Shown piece by piece: positions 17,670 through 26,475 of a DNA stretch of 64,000 bases. The stretch's first letter is position 1, and each line of letters begins with the position of its first letter. Location of the stretch: contig NZ_PDKG01000002.1 of the NCBI RefSeq assembly GCF_004116725.1, forward strand, positions 248,001 through 312,000, in the 5' to 3' direction. The position numbers and the translations under genes are program-made. Source of the DNA: Arcobacter sp. CECT 8986 (GTDB lineage: Bacteria > Campylobacterota > Campylobacteria > Campylobacterales > Arcobacteraceae). The notes beneath the pieces were generated by a model, which had not been told where the DNA came from, made no database searches, and saw only the letters and a list, made by a program, of their open reading frames with translations.

Positions 17670-17697
17670 AAAAGTACAAATCAATTAGGAGATATTA

Positions 17698-20271
17698 ATG
17701 AGTTTAATTGCTGAATACAAAGCACACACAGAAGAAAGACTTAAAGAGGGAAATCTTCCTCCATTACCTCTTACTGCTGAACAAACTACTCAATTAGTAG
17801 AATTATTAAAAGCAAATCCAGTTGAAGAAGCAGAATATTTATTAGAATTATTTAAAAATAGAATCAACCCAGGTGTTGATGACGCTGCATACGTAAAAGC
17901 TGCTTTTTTAAACGACGTAGTACAAGGTAATATATCATGTGCTGTAATATCAAAGCTTGAAGCTATTGATATTTTAGGTAAGATGATGGGTGGATTTAAT
18001 GTTTCTCCACTTATTGAAGCATTAAAAATTGATGAGGTAGCAGAAGCTGCAGCAACTCAATTAAAAAATACTATCTTAGTTTATGATGCATTTAATGATG
18101 TTAAAGATTTAATGGATTCTGGAAATGCGAAAGCAAAAGAAGTTATTGAATCTTGGGCAAATGCAGAATGGTTTACAAATAAACCTGAATTACAAAAAGA
18201 AATCAAATTAACTGTTTATAAAATTCCTGGTGAAACAAATACAGATGATTTATCTCCTGCAACTGTTGCATTTACAAGATCTGATATTCCTTTACATGCA
18301 ACTGCAATGTTACAATCAAGAATGGAAAATCCACTTGAAACAATGGAAGAATTAAAGAAAAAAGGAAATCCTTTAGCATACGTTGGTGATGTTGTTGGTA
18401 CTGGTTCTTCTAGAAAATCAGGTATTAACTCAGTTCAATGGCATATGGGTAGAGATATTCCAGGTGTTCCAAATAAAAGAACTGGTGGTGTTGTAATTGG
18501 TTCAATTATTGCTCCAATTTTCTTCAATACAGCAGAAGATTCTGGTTGTTTACCAATTGAAGCTCCAGTTGATGAATTAGAAACTGGTGATGAAATTGTT
18601 GTAAAACCTTATGATGGTGTAATTGAAAAAGATGGTAAAGTTGTTTCTGAATTTACTCTTGTTCCAAATACATTAACAGATGAGATGAGAGCAGGTGGAA
18701 GAATTCCATTAATCGTTGGTAAAGGATTAACTGCTAAAGCTAGAGAAGTTCTTGGATTAGGTGCAACTGATATGTTCTTAGCTCCTAAACAACCATCTGA
18801 TAATGGTAAAGGATATACTCAAGCACAAAAAATGGTAGGTAAAGCTTGTGGTGTTGAAGGTATCAAACCTGGAATGTATGTTGAGCCAATCGCAACTACT
18901 GTAGGTTCTCAAGATACAACTGGACCAATGACAAGAGATGAGATTAAAGAACTTGCAGCATTATCTTTTGGTGCTGATATGTTTATGCAATCATTTTGTC
19001 ATACAGCAGCATATCCAAAACCATCAGATATTACATTAAGACATACATTACCAGATTTCATTAACTCAAGAGGTGGTGTTACACTTAAGCCAGGTGATGG
19101 TGTTATTCACTCATGGTTAAATAGATTATGTTTACCAGATACTGTTGGTACTGGTGGAGATTCACATACTAGATTCCCAATTGGTATTTCATTCCCTGCT
19201 GGTTCTGGTCTTGTTGCATTCGCAGGTGTTACTGGTATGATGCCATTAACTATGCCAGAATCTGTACTTGTTAAATTTAAAGGTGAAATGCAACCAGGTA
19301 TTACACTAAGAGATTTAGTAAATGCTATTCCTTACCAAGCAATCAAAGATGGTTTATTAACTGTTGAGAAAAAAGGTAAGAAAAATATTTTTGCTGGTAA
19401 AATTATTGAGATTCAAGGATTACCTGATCTTAAAGTTGAGCAAGCATTTGAATTATCTGATGCATCAGCAGAAAGAAGTGCAGCAGCTTGTTCTGTTCAA
19501 TTAGATAAAGAACCAATTATTGAATACTTATCTTCAAACATTGCATTAATTGAAAAAATGATTGAAGAAGGTTATGAAGATGCAAGAACTCTTCAAAGAA
19601 GAGCTGATAAAATGAAAGAATGGATTGCTAATCCAGAATTATTACAACCAGATGCAAATGCAGAATACTCTGCAACTATTGAAATTGACTTAAATGAAAT
19701 TAAAGAGCCAATTTTAGCTTGTCCTAATGATCCAGATGATGTAGCAACATTATCAGAAATTTTAGCTGATGATAAAAGACCAAATAATATAGATGAAGTA
19801 TTCGTTGGTTCTTGTATGACAAACATTGGATTATTTAGAGCTTTAGGTGAAGTTCTTAAAGGTGAAGGTGTTGCTCCAGCTAAATTATGGGTTGCTCCTC
19901 CAACAAAAATGGATGAAGCTCAATTAACTGAAGAAGGTTATTATTCAATCTTTGCAGCAGCAGGTGCAAGAATTGAAATTCCAGGTTGTTCATTATGTAT
20001 GGGTAACCAAGCAAGAGTAAATGAAAATGCAGTTGTATTCTCTACTTCTACAAGAAACTTTGATAATAGACTTGGTAAAGGTGCTCAAGTTTACTTAGGT
20101 TCAGCAGAAGTTGCAGCAGTTGCAGCATTACTTGGTAGACTTCCAACTGTTGAAGAGTATATGAAAATTGTTCCACAAAAAATTACTGCTGAAAACAAAG
20201 ATGGAGTTTATAAATACTTAAACTTCCACAAAGTTTCAGAACAACAATTAACTAACTTAGTTCACTCATAA
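17698..20271 (+). CDS. acnB: Bifunctional aconitate hydratase 2 / 2-methylisocitrate dehydratase
   Basis: 857 residues, the AcnB length. The order is typical of AcnB: an N-terminal HEAT-like domain (1-160), the swivelled domain with [22 protein letters not shown], and the catalytic domain. Cluster ligands are visible in [13 protein letters not shown] and in GCSLCMGNQ, and a [13 protein letters not shown] substrate-binding stretch is present. AcnB interconverts citrate and isocitrate in the oxidative or reductive TCA cycle, the sink for acetyl-CoA made by the neighbouring fad operon. It is transcribed alone from its own promoter and followed by a terminator. Confidence 0.95.
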   Translation: MSLIAEYKAHTEERLKEGNLPPLPLTAEQTTQLVELLKANPVEEAEYLLELFKNRINPGVDDAAYVKAAFLNDVVQGNISCAVISKLEAIDILGKMMGGFNVSPLIEALKIDEVAEAAATQLKNTILVYDAFNDVKDLMDSGNAKAKEVIESWANAEWFTNKPELQKEIKLTVYKIPGETNTDDLSPATVAFTRSDIPLHATAMLQSRMENPLETMEELKKKGNPLAYVGDVVGTGSSRKSGINSVQWHMGRDIPGVPNKRTGGVVIGSIIAPIFFNTAEDSGCLPIEAPVDELETGDEIVVKPYDGVIEKDGKVVSEFTLVPNTLTDEMRAGGRIPLIVGKGLTAKAREVLGLGATDMFLAPKQPSDNGKGYTQAQKMVGKACGVEGIKPGMYVEPIATTVGSQDTTGPMTRDEIKELAALSFGADMFMQSFCHTAAYPKPSDITLRHTLPDFINSRGGVTLKPGDGVIHSWLNRLCLPDTVGTGGDSHTRFPIGISFPAGSGLVAFAGVTGMMPLTMPESVLVKFKGEMQPGITLRDLVNAIPYQAIKDGLLTVEKKGKKNIFAGKIIEIQGLPDLKVEQAFELSDASAERSAAACSVQLDKEPIIEYLSSNIALIEKMIEEGYEDARTLQRRADKMKEWIANPELLQPDANAEYSATIEIDLNEIKEPILACPNDPDDVATLSEILADDKRPNNIDEVFVGSCMTNIGLFRALGEVLKGEGVAPAKLWVAPPTKMDEAQLTEEGYYSIFAAAGARIEIPGCSLCMGNQARVNENAVVFSTSTRNFDNRLGKGAQVYLGSAEVAAVAALLGRLPTVEEYMKIVPQKITAENKDGVYKYLNFHKVSEQQLTNLVHS

Positions 20272-20280
20272 GAACTATAA

Positions 20281-20304
20281 AATAAAGAGGTTTTCCTCTT
20301 TGTT
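20281..20304 (+). terminator. Terminator downstream of acnB
   Basis: Stem AATAAAGAGG (20281-20290) / CCTCTTTGTT (20295-20304) with a TTTT loop, ten pairs including one T-G. Only a short T-rich tail follows, so it is moderate in strength. Confidence 0.65.
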
Positions 20305-20346
20305 TTATCCTTTATACTAACTTAAAAAAAACTATTATATAGACTT

Positions 20347-20353
20347 TCATTCA
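20347..20353. promoter_or_regulatory. TCATTCA half-site upstream of the tetR gene
   Basis: TCATTCA equals one arm of the Bacillus FadR-type operator as I recall it (TGAATGA-N-TA-N-TCATTCA) and the arm type found upstream of both hydA genes. The other arm is not conserved here. A 10-bp direct repeat ACTATTATAT (20331-20340 and 20371-20380) flanks it. Autoregulation is possible but weakly supported. Confidence 0.25.
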
Positions 20354-20412
20354 CTATTAACAAAAATTATACTATTATATGTAAATATGAAATTATTTAA
20401 AGGTAAATTATT

Positions 20413-21009
20413 TTGTCAACTAAAGAGTTAAAAAAAAATAATATTATTGAAAATGCACTAAAACTTTTTTCTACAAAAGGTTTTTATAATACTACAATTC
20501 CTGATATTGCAAAAGCAATGAGAATGAGTGTAGGTAATATGTATAACTATTTTGCATCAAAAGAAGAGTTAGCAAAATATGCAATAAAATACTCAACAAA
20601 TATCCTTGCAGAGCAATTAAGAAAAATTAATCATATGGATATATCATCAAAAGAAAAAATATTTTTATTTACTAAAGTATATTTAGAAAATGTAAAAAAT
20701 TCTCCAGAAGTAATAGAGTATTTTTTAAGAGTATATTTATCAAATAGAGAAGTTTTTGCACAGGGCTGTGAAGGTTTTTTATGCGTAAGTGAATTTGTTA
20801 CTGAAGTGATGATTTTCCTTGATGAAGGAGCTTCAAAAGGTGAATTTAGAGAACAAGATTTTTTCTCTGCATTTTCAATGATAATGGGATGTTTAGGTGG
20901 TTTTGCTTTTTTAAGTGGTGAAAAAGTATTAGATAAAGATTTATTAGAGTATTCTGATGGAATCGCTGAAAATATATTTAGAGCATTAAAAAGCGATGAG
21001 ACAACATAA
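20413..21009 (+). CDS. TetR/AcrR-family transcriptional regulator
   Basis: 198 residues starting at a TTG preceded by AAAGGT. The N-terminal 60 residues are a TetR helix-turn-helix: NIIENALKLFSTKGFYNTTIPDIAKAMRMSVGNMYNYFASKEELAKY. The C-terminal ~130 residues form the usual all-helical ligand/dimer domain, whose ligand is not predictable. Its last 14 nt overlap the start of the hydrogenase small-subunit gene, so regulator and hydrogenase are co-transcribed. This suggests it controls hydrogenase genes or itself. Operator-like palindromes lie upstream of hydA1 and hydA2. Most TetR proteins are repressors released by a small molecule; an acyl-CoA ligand is a speculative option given those operators. 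Confidence 0.85.
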   Translation: MSTKELKKNNIIENALKLFSTKGFYNTTIPDIAKAMRMSVGNMYNYFASKEELAKYAIKYSTNILAEQLRKINHMDISSKEKIFLFTKVYLENVKNSPEVIEYFLRVYLSNREVFAQGCEGFLCVSEFVTEVMIFLDEGASKGEFREQDFFSAFSMIMGCLGGFAFLSGEKVLDKDLLEYSDGIAENIFRALKSDETT

Positions 21010-21886
21010 ACCTAAGATTGTTTGGCTACAAGCAATAACATGTAATGGTAATACCCATTCACTTTTAAGTTCAAATCCTTCTCGATTTGAACTTTTATTA
21101 AACTCATTTAATTTCTTTTATCATCCCTCAATTACAACTGAAAATAGTTTAGAAGATGTCCTAAATTTAAAAGAGATAGACTTTTTACTTTTAGAAGGTG
21201 CAGTTACATCAAATAAACAGTTTTATCAAATATCTGATAATAGTATAAATGACTTATTAAAAAAAGTTTCAAAAAAAGCAAAATATATTATTAGTGTTGG
21301 TTCTTGTGCTTCTTATGGGGGAATTCATGCTAAATTTGAACAAAATAGTGATATTAAAGGTTTGCAAGATATTTTAAATGTGTGGGAATTAAAAAAACTA
21401 AAACAACCTATAATAAATCTTACTGGTTGTCCTGTACATCCTGAGTGGATTCTTCAAACACTATTTACTTTAAAAGAGTTTGGAAAAATAGGTTTAGATA
21501 TGCAAGGAAGACCTAAAGATATATATTTTGGTCTTGCACATCATGGTTGTACAAGAAATGAGTATTTTGAGTGGAAAATTGAAGCTAAGTCTTTTGGTCA
21601 TAAAGAGGGTTGCCTTTTTTATGAAGAGGGTTGTCGTGGTCCAATGACTCATAGTAATTGTAATAGAATTTTATGGAATGATGTAAATACAAAAACAAGA
21701 GCAGGTATGCCTTGTATTGGTTGTACTGAATTTGACTTTCCTAGAGATAATATGCTTGAAACAAAGAAAAATATAGGTATTCCTTCTGAAGTTCCATTGG
21801 GAATAAACAAAAGAGCTTACTTAACTATTACTGGTGTTGCAAAAACATTTAAAATAGATAGATTAAATAAAAAACTAATTGAGTAA
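20996..21886 (+). CDS. Cytoplasmic [NiFe] hydrogenase small subunit, group 2-like (HupS/HupU type)
   Basis: 296 residues with no Tat signal, so the enzyme is cytoplasmic. Iron-sulfur ligands are in place: C16 in ITCNGNTHS, then GSCASYGG and TGCPVHP (proximal), H and C in LAHHGCTRN with CLFYEEGCRGP (distal), and SNC plus CIGC (medial). The first motif reads CNGN rather than CxxC; Asn at this place is also known in cyanobacterial HupS (group 2a). The partner large subunit starts 2 nt downstream. Group 2 enzymes include uptake (2a), H2-sensing (2b) and less known Aquificota-type (2d) forms; I cannot decide which. The start overlaps the tetR gene. Confidence 0.85.
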   Translation: MRQHKPKIVWLQAITCNGNTHSLLSSNPSRFELLLNSFNFFYHPSITTENSLEDVLNLKEIDFLLLEGAVTSNKQFYQISDNSINDLLKKVSKKAKYIISVGSCASYGGIHAKFEQNSDIKGLQDILNVWELKKLKQPIINLTGCPVHPEWILQTLFTLKEFGKIGLDMQGRPKDIYFGLAHHGCTRNEYFEWKIEAKSFGHKEGCLFYEEGCRGPMTHSNCNRILWNDVNTKTRAGMPCIGCTEFDFPRDNMLETKKNIGIPSEVPLGINKRAYLTITGVAKTFKIDRLNKKLIE

Positions 21887-21888
21887 AA

Positions 21889-23244
21889 ATGAAGACATTA
21901 AATATTGTAGAAAGAATTGAAGGTGAAGCAAAATTAGTTTGCAATTGGGAAGATGAAAAGATAACAGATGCCCAAATTCAGTTTTTAAATTTTAGAGGTT
22001 TTGAATATATTTTAAAAGATAAACCAGCATTGGATGCTTTAGTATATACTCCTAGAATATGTGGGATATGTGGACAAGCTCATCTTAAAGCAACAGCCCA
22101 AGCATTAGAAAATATTTATGAAAGTGTAAATGAGCCTTTATATATAACTGATAAGGCAAAACTTTTAAGAGAGATTGGATTAAATATTGAAATAATTGAT
22201 TCTCATATAAAGTGGTTTTATCTATTTATAATGCCAGATATTGCTAAGTTATCAAAAGATGAAAAATATTTGAAATATGAAGCTATAAAAGGTGAATCTT
22301 GGAGAAAAGGTACTTATGCAGCAAGTGAGAGTATAAAAGCATTAGCCGTATTTGCAGGGCAATGGCCACACACTTCATATATGCTACCTGGTGGAGTGAT
22401 GAGTGACCCTACATTATTTGATATTATGACTATGCAAAACTATATGGACCAAACACTTCATTTTATTGAAAAAGAACTTATTGGTGATGAAATAGAAAAT
22501 TATTTTAATTTCAATAATATATCTGATTTTGATAGTTTAAATGGAGCATTAAGTGATTTTATTAAATTATGCTTAGAAAATGATTTTCATAATTTAGGTA
22601 AAAGTTATAACTCTCATATCGTTTTATCAAAAAATTATCTATTTGAAAGTGGACGAATAGAGATTAAAAATAGACAAAGCGTAGATTTATCTTTAGTAAA
22701 AGAAGAAGATATTAATAGTTTTAAAATGAATGAGCCAAGAAGAGATAATGAATATACATGGGCAAAAACAGCTTTATATAATGACAAGCCTTATGAAACT
22801 GGCCCTTTATCACGAGCTTTAATATCAAATAGAAAACTAATAAAAAATATGCACAAAGAGTATAATGATTCAGTTCTAACAAGAGTCATGGCACGAATGG
22901 ATGAATTAATATATTTAGTGTTTATTACAAAAAAATTAATAAAACAAGTTGATATTTCTCAAGACTCTTTTATACCTCCAAAACTCTCTTTAAAAGATAT
23001 TGGAACTGCAACAGGTATTTCAGCAGTAGAAGCTGCAAGAGGTTCTTTACTTCATAAAGTAACTTTAGAAAATTCAATAATCAAAAATTATGATGTAATA
23101 ACTCCTTCTGTTTGGAATTTAGGTCCAGGAATAAATGAAAAATATGGAATTGCACAAAAAGCAATTATTGGAGCAAATAGTCTAGAAAAGGCATATATAA
23201 TACTACGAAGTTTTGATGTTTGTTCTGTTTGTACGACACATTAA
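21889..23244 (+). CDS. Cytoplasmic [NiFe] hydrogenase large subunit without C-terminal extension
   Basis: 451 residues, short for a large subunit. The L1 motif is RGFE plus RICGICGQAH (C58, C61) and the L2 motif is SFDVCSVCTTH, and the protein stops exactly at that final His. Most large subunits have a ~15-25 residue tail removed by a protease after Ni insertion; H2-sensing HupV/HoxC proteins lack it, as here. The usual DPC of L2 is DVC, a further variation. All four Ni-binding cysteines are present, so an active site can form, and no dedicated protease is needed. No HoxJ-type histidine kinase is nearby; the upstream partner is a TetR regulator. It may be a sensor or a low-activity uptake enzyme. 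Confidence 0.85.
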   Translation: MKTLNIVERIEGEAKLVCNWEDEKITDAQIQFLNFRGFEYILKDKPALDALVYTPRICGICGQAHLKATAQALENIYESVNEPLYITDKAKLLREIGLNIEIIDSHIKWFYLFIMPDIAKLSKDEKYLKYEAIKGESWRKGTYAASESIKALAVFAGQWPHTSYMLPGGVMSDPTLFDIMTMQNYMDQTLHFIEKELIGDEIENYFNFNNISDFDSLNGALSDFIKLCLENDFHNLGKSYNSHIVLSKNYLFESGRIEIKNRQSVDLSLVKEEDINSFKMNEPRRDNEYTWAKTALYNDKPYETGPLSRALISNRKLIKNMHKEYNDSVLTRVMARMDELIYLVFITKKLIKQVDISQDSFIPPKLSLKDIGTATGISAVEAARGSLLHKVTLENSIIKNYDVITPSVWNLGPGINEKYGIAQKAIIGANSLEKAYIILRSFDVCSVCTTH

Positions 23245-23458
23245 TTAAAAAATGTGTGTATAAACGAAACAAGCTCAAAAAATACATTTTAAAATTATTT
23301 TTACTACATGTAAAATTACAAATTATTAAACTACGGGCCATAATAGTGACAACTAAAAAAAATTATTTATAAAATCCTACTTTAATACGACTGTTAATTA
23401 CAACTAGCCCAAAATATTAAGTTTTTAATAAGATGATTAAAGTTATTTTCTTTTTAAT

Positions 23459-23474
23459 AAATGAATATTCATTT
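23459..23474. promoter_or_regulatory. 16-bp palindrome upstream of hydA1, candidate TetR-type operator
   Basis: AAATGAAT / ATTCATTT are perfect inverted repeats, 23 bp before the hydA1 ATG. Read with one more base on each side it matches 13 of 16 fixed positions of the Bacillus FadR consensus TGAATGANTANTCATTCA (consensus from memory). It lies beside the ribosome binding site AGAAGGAG (23485-23492), where bound protein could block transcription. A related palindrome precedes hydA2. Confidence 0.55.
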
Positions 23475-23497
23475 GTATAATATTAGAAGGAGATAGA

Positions 23498-24733
23498 ATG
23501 GTTGATTCTCAAGATATGGTAAAGAAAGTTTTTACCCAAAAATCTGCTAGAATTGATACAAACAAAGGTGAAAATTACTACAACAACCTTTTTGAAAAAG
23601 CAAAACAAAGATTATCTACATTAAAAAAACAAGCACCACTTAAAGATATTGATATGGTGGATGTTATTGAAACAGAAGGTATAAATAGACGGGATTTTAT
23701 GAAATGGGTAAGTGGAACTACTGCAACACTTATGCTTCCTCCTATGTTTGAACCTTTAGTTGCTGAGGCTACTGAACTTATGAATAGAGTTCCAGTTGTA
23801 TGGATTGAACTTCAAGACTGTGCTGGTAACTCTGAAGCTCTATTAAGAAGTGCTTCTCCTACAGTTGATGATTTACTTTTTGATGTACTAAGTTTGGAGT
23901 TTCATGAAACTTTACAAGCTGCTGCTGGTCATGATGCTGATAGACAACTTGAAGATGCAGTTGAACATTTTAAAGGTCAATATTTATTATTTGTAGAAGG
24001 TGCAATTCCTATGGCAAATAACGGTATGTACGGAACAATTGGTGCAAGTGGTGAAACTTTCCATGAACACTTAATGAGAATGTCAAAAGATGCAGCTGCT
24101 GTTATTGCTGTTGGTACATGTGCTACTTTTGGAGGTATTCCAGCTGCTGCGCCTAACCCAACTGGTGCAGTTGGAGTTATGGATTTAGTAAAAGGTAAGC
24201 CACTTATTAATATTCCTGCATGTCCTGCAAATCCAGCAAATATGGTTGGAGTTATTTTACATTATATTTTAACTGGACAAGTTCCTGAATTAGATTCATT
24301 ATTAAGACCTAAATTTGCATTTGGATATAGAATTCATGATAACTGTGAGAGAAGAGCTCACTTTGATGCTGGTGAATTTGTTGAAGAGTTTGGTGATGAT
24401 GGAGCAAAAAATAACTGGTGTTTATATAAAGTAGGTTGTAAAGGTCCTATGACTTTTAATAACTGTTCTATTATTAGATATAACGAAGGTACAAACTGGC
24501 CAGTTGGTGTTGGTAGAGGATGTATTGGATGTAGTGAACCTGATTTTTGGGATAAATATGCTTATCAAAGACCAATGGCAGGTGCAAATATAAAAGCTCC
24601 AACAGGTGGTGTTGAAAAAACTGTTGATGAATTCGGTTTAGGATTATTAACAGCAACAGCAGTAGGTATTGGAGTACATGCAGTTGCAAGTGCAGTTGCA
24701 GGAAAAAAATCAGAACATAACGAGGAAGAATAG
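23498..24733 (+). CDS. hydA: Membrane-bound uptake [NiFe] hydrogenase small subunit, first copy
   Basis: 411 residues. After a 60-residue cytoplasmic leader comes a Tat signal, NRRDFMKWVSG (R64, R65), so the folded heterodimer is exported with HydB. Proximal-cluster ligands should be C108, residue 111, GTCA and the Cys of PACPANP; residue 111 is Asn (motif DCAGNSEALLR), where the next operon's copy has CTGCSES. Distal (H and C of IHDNCERR, then CLYKVGCKGP) and medial (NNC, GCIGC) ligands are normal. A C-terminal hydrophobic helix (GLGLLTATAVGIGVHAV) anchors it to HydC. It passes electrons from the Ni-Fe site to the quinone pool. The altered proximal site should shift that cluster's redox potential or oxygen response. 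A good ribosome binding site precedes the ATG. Confidence 0.93.
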   Translation: MVDSQDMVKKVFTQKSARIDTNKGENYYNNLFEKAKQRLSTLKKQAPLKDIDMVDVIETEGINRRDFMKWVSGTTATLMLPPMFEPLVAEATELMNRVPVVWIELQDCAGNSEALLRSASPTVDDLLFDVLSLEFHETLQAAAGHDADRQLEDAVEHFKGQYLLFVEGAIPMANNGMYGTIGASGETFHEHLMRMSKDAAAVIAVGTCATFGGIPAAAPNPTGAVGVMDLVKGKPLINIPACPANPANMVGVILHYILTGQVPELDSLLRPKFAFGYRIHDNCERRAHFDAGEFVEEFGDDGAKNNWCLYKVGCKGPMTFNNCSIIRYNEGTNWPVGVGRGCIGCSEPDFWDKYAYQRPMAGANIKAPTGGVEKTVDEFGLGLLTATAVGIGVHAVASAVAGKKSEHNEEE

Positions 24734-24735
24734 AT

Positions 24736-26475
24736 ATGGCAAAAAAACATTTAGTAATTGATCCAATAACAAGAATCGAAGGACATCTTAGAATTGAAGC
24801 AATAATTGATGAAAATAATGTTGTTACAGATGCATATGCTTCTTCTACTATGTTCAGAGGTATTGAAGAGATTTTAAGAGGTAGAGACCCAAGAGATTGT
24901 GGTTTATTAGCAATGAGAATTTGTGGTGTTTGTACAGGTACACACTATCAAAGAAGTATTGAGGCAGTTGAGCATGCATTTGGTGTAACAATTCCTAAAA
25001 ATGCAAGATTAGTAAGAAACTTAATGCAAGGTGCACTTTATGTACATGACCACGTAGTTCACTTCTATCATTTACATGCACTTGATTGGGTTGATATCAC
25101 AGAAGCTTTAAAAGCAGACCCTAAAAAAGCAGTTGCAGAAGCTACAAAATGGGCAAGTGTATCAGGACAACTTCCTTTTAATGCAAGTGAATCTGTATAT
25201 AAACAAGTACAAGATAGAGTTACAAAATATGTGAAACAAGGTAGACTTGGAATATTCGGAAATGCATACTGGGGTTCAAAAGGATTTAAACTAACTCCTG
25301 AACAAAACTTAATTGGACTTTCTCACTATCTTGATGCATTAGAAATTCAAAGAGAAATTGGGAAAATGATGGCAATTTTTGGAGGGAAAAATCCACATCC
25401 ACAATCATTAGTTGTTGGTGGTGTAACTTGTGTTCAAGATATTAAAAACCCTGCAAGAATAGCAAAATTCAAACAAATACTTAAATTAGCTAGAAAATTC
25501 TGTAAAGAAGCATATTTACCAGATGTTTATATGGCTGGAACAATGTATGCAGATGAAGCTTTAGAAGGAATTGGTGGAGGTCTTGGAAACTATATGTGTT
25601 ATGGTGATTTCAATTTAGATGACTTACCATTTTATGATTCTAAAAAACTTTTCCCATCAGGAATTGTTAAAAATAGAGATTTAACAAAAGTTTATGAATT
25701 AGACCAAACAAAAATTACTGAAGATGTAACTCATGCATGGTATGAAGGTAGTACAAACTTACATCCATTTGATGGTGAGACTAAACCTAACTATACAGGT
25801 TTTGGTAAAAAAGAGAACAACATTGCATATTTAGATACTAAAAATAAATATTCATGGATTAAATCTCCACTATATAATGATGAAAGAATGGAAGTAGGGC
25901 CATTAGCAAGAATGATTGTAGGTGTTGCAAAAGGTGATGAAAGAATTACTAAATATGTTACAACATTTTTGAAAAATGGTAATTTACCAACAAAAGTATT
26001 ATTCTCAACAGTTGGTAGAACAGCAGGACGTGCAATTGAGTCAGAAATGATGGCTGATATTATGATGGAATGGTGTGATGAATTAGCTGCAAATGTTGCA
26101 AATGGTGATTTATCTACTTGGACAGAATTTGATTTTGATAAAGTATCTGTTGATACTCAAGGTTATGGTATGGCAGAAGCTCCAAGAGGAAGTTTAGGTC
26201 ACTGGGTAAAAATCAAAGATGGTAAAGTGGTAAACTATCAAGCAGTTGTTCCTTCAACTTGGAATGCAGCACCAAGAGATTATAAAGGTAGATTAGGTGC
26301 ATATGAATCTTCATTAATTGGTACAAAAGTAGCAAATGCAGACCAACCTTTAGAAATTTTAAGAACTGTACATAGTTTTGACCCTTGTATTGCTTGTGCT
26401 GTACATATTATTGATGCAAAAGGTAAAGAGTTAGGTGTTTATAAAATAGATCCAACAGGAGGATGCCGTGCCTAA
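24736..26475 (+). CDS. hydB: Uptake [NiFe] hydrogenase large subunit, first copy
   Basis: 579 residues. L1 is RGIE plus RICGVCTGTHYQRS (C63, C66) and L2 is DPCIACAVH (C551, C554, H557); these four cysteines bind the Ni-Fe(CN)2CO centre. A 22-residue tail after H557 would be removed by the protease HydD once nickel is inserted. No signal peptide: it is carried out by the Tat signal of HydA. It oxidises H2 on the periplasmic face. The gene starts 2 nt after hydA1 stops, with GAGGAAG as ribosome binding site, and overlaps hydC1 by 8 nt. It is about as long as the second copy and clearly paralogous throughout. Confidence 0.95.
   Translation: MAKKHLVIDPITRIEGHLRIEAIIDENNVVTDAYASSTMFRGIEEILRGRDPRDCGLLAMRICGVCTGTHYQRSIEAVEHAFGVTIPKNARLVRNLMQGALYVHDHVVHFYHLHALDWVDITEALKADPKKAVAEATKWASVSGQLPFNASESVYKQVQDRVTKYVKQGRLGIFGNAYWGSKGFKLTPEQNLIGLSHYLDALEIQREIGKMMAIFGGKNPHPQSLVVGGVTCVQDIKNPARIAKFKQILKLARKFCKEAYLPDVYMAGTMYADEALEGIGGGLGNYMCYGDFNLDDLPFYDSKKLFPSGIVKNRDLTKVYELDQTKITEDVTHAWYEGSTNLHPFDGETKPNYTGFGKKENNIAYLDTKNKYSWIKSPLYNDERMEVGPLARMIVGVAKGDERITKYVTTFLKNGNLPTKVLFSTVGRTAGRAIESEMMADIMMEWCDELAANVANGDLSTWTEFDFDKVSVDTQGYGMAEAPRGSLGHWVKIKDGKVVNYQAVVPSTWNAAPRDYKGRLGAYESSLIGTKVANADQPLEILRTVHSFDPCIACAVHIIDAKGKELGVYKIDPTGGCRA

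Larger units (their letters stand above)
17272..17697. promoter_or_regulatory. Divergent fadD-acnB regulatory region with repeated TGTAC motifs
   Basis: 426 bp with no gene. It is extremely AT-rich and holds a perfect palindrome at 17436-17456 (listed separately), an 8-bp inverted repeat CTTATGTA (17571-17578) / TACATAAG (17599-17606), TTGTACA at 17614-17620 and 17635-17641, and AAGTACAAA at 17672-17680. The motifs cluster on the acnB side. The region must contain promoters for both operons; the repeated motif suggests a dimeric regulator with several sites. No FNR-type TTGATNNNNATCAA site was seen. Confidence 0.6.

Noticed and set aside
17272-17697. FNR/CRP sites in the fadD-acnB gap
   Set aside because: No TTGATNNNNATCAA or TGTGAN6TCACA was found. 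The TGTAC repeats do not fit either motif.
20413-23244. Classic HupUV/HoxBC-HoxJ two-component H2-sensing system
   Set aside because: No histidine kinase or HoxA-type response regulator is encoded nearby; only the hydrogenase pair and a TetR protein.
23476-23481. TATAAT just upstream of hydA1 as its promoter -10
   Set aside because: Transcription would start near 23488, inside the ribosome binding site AGAAGGAG (23485-23492), so a transcript from it could not be translated well. The real promoter is likely further upstream.
23245-23497. Structured RNA in the gap before hydA1 (GGGC near 23335 and GCCC near 23407)
   Set aside because: Only a 4-bp pairing over about 70 nt could be found, with no terminator or conserved core; not enough to call a riboswitch.
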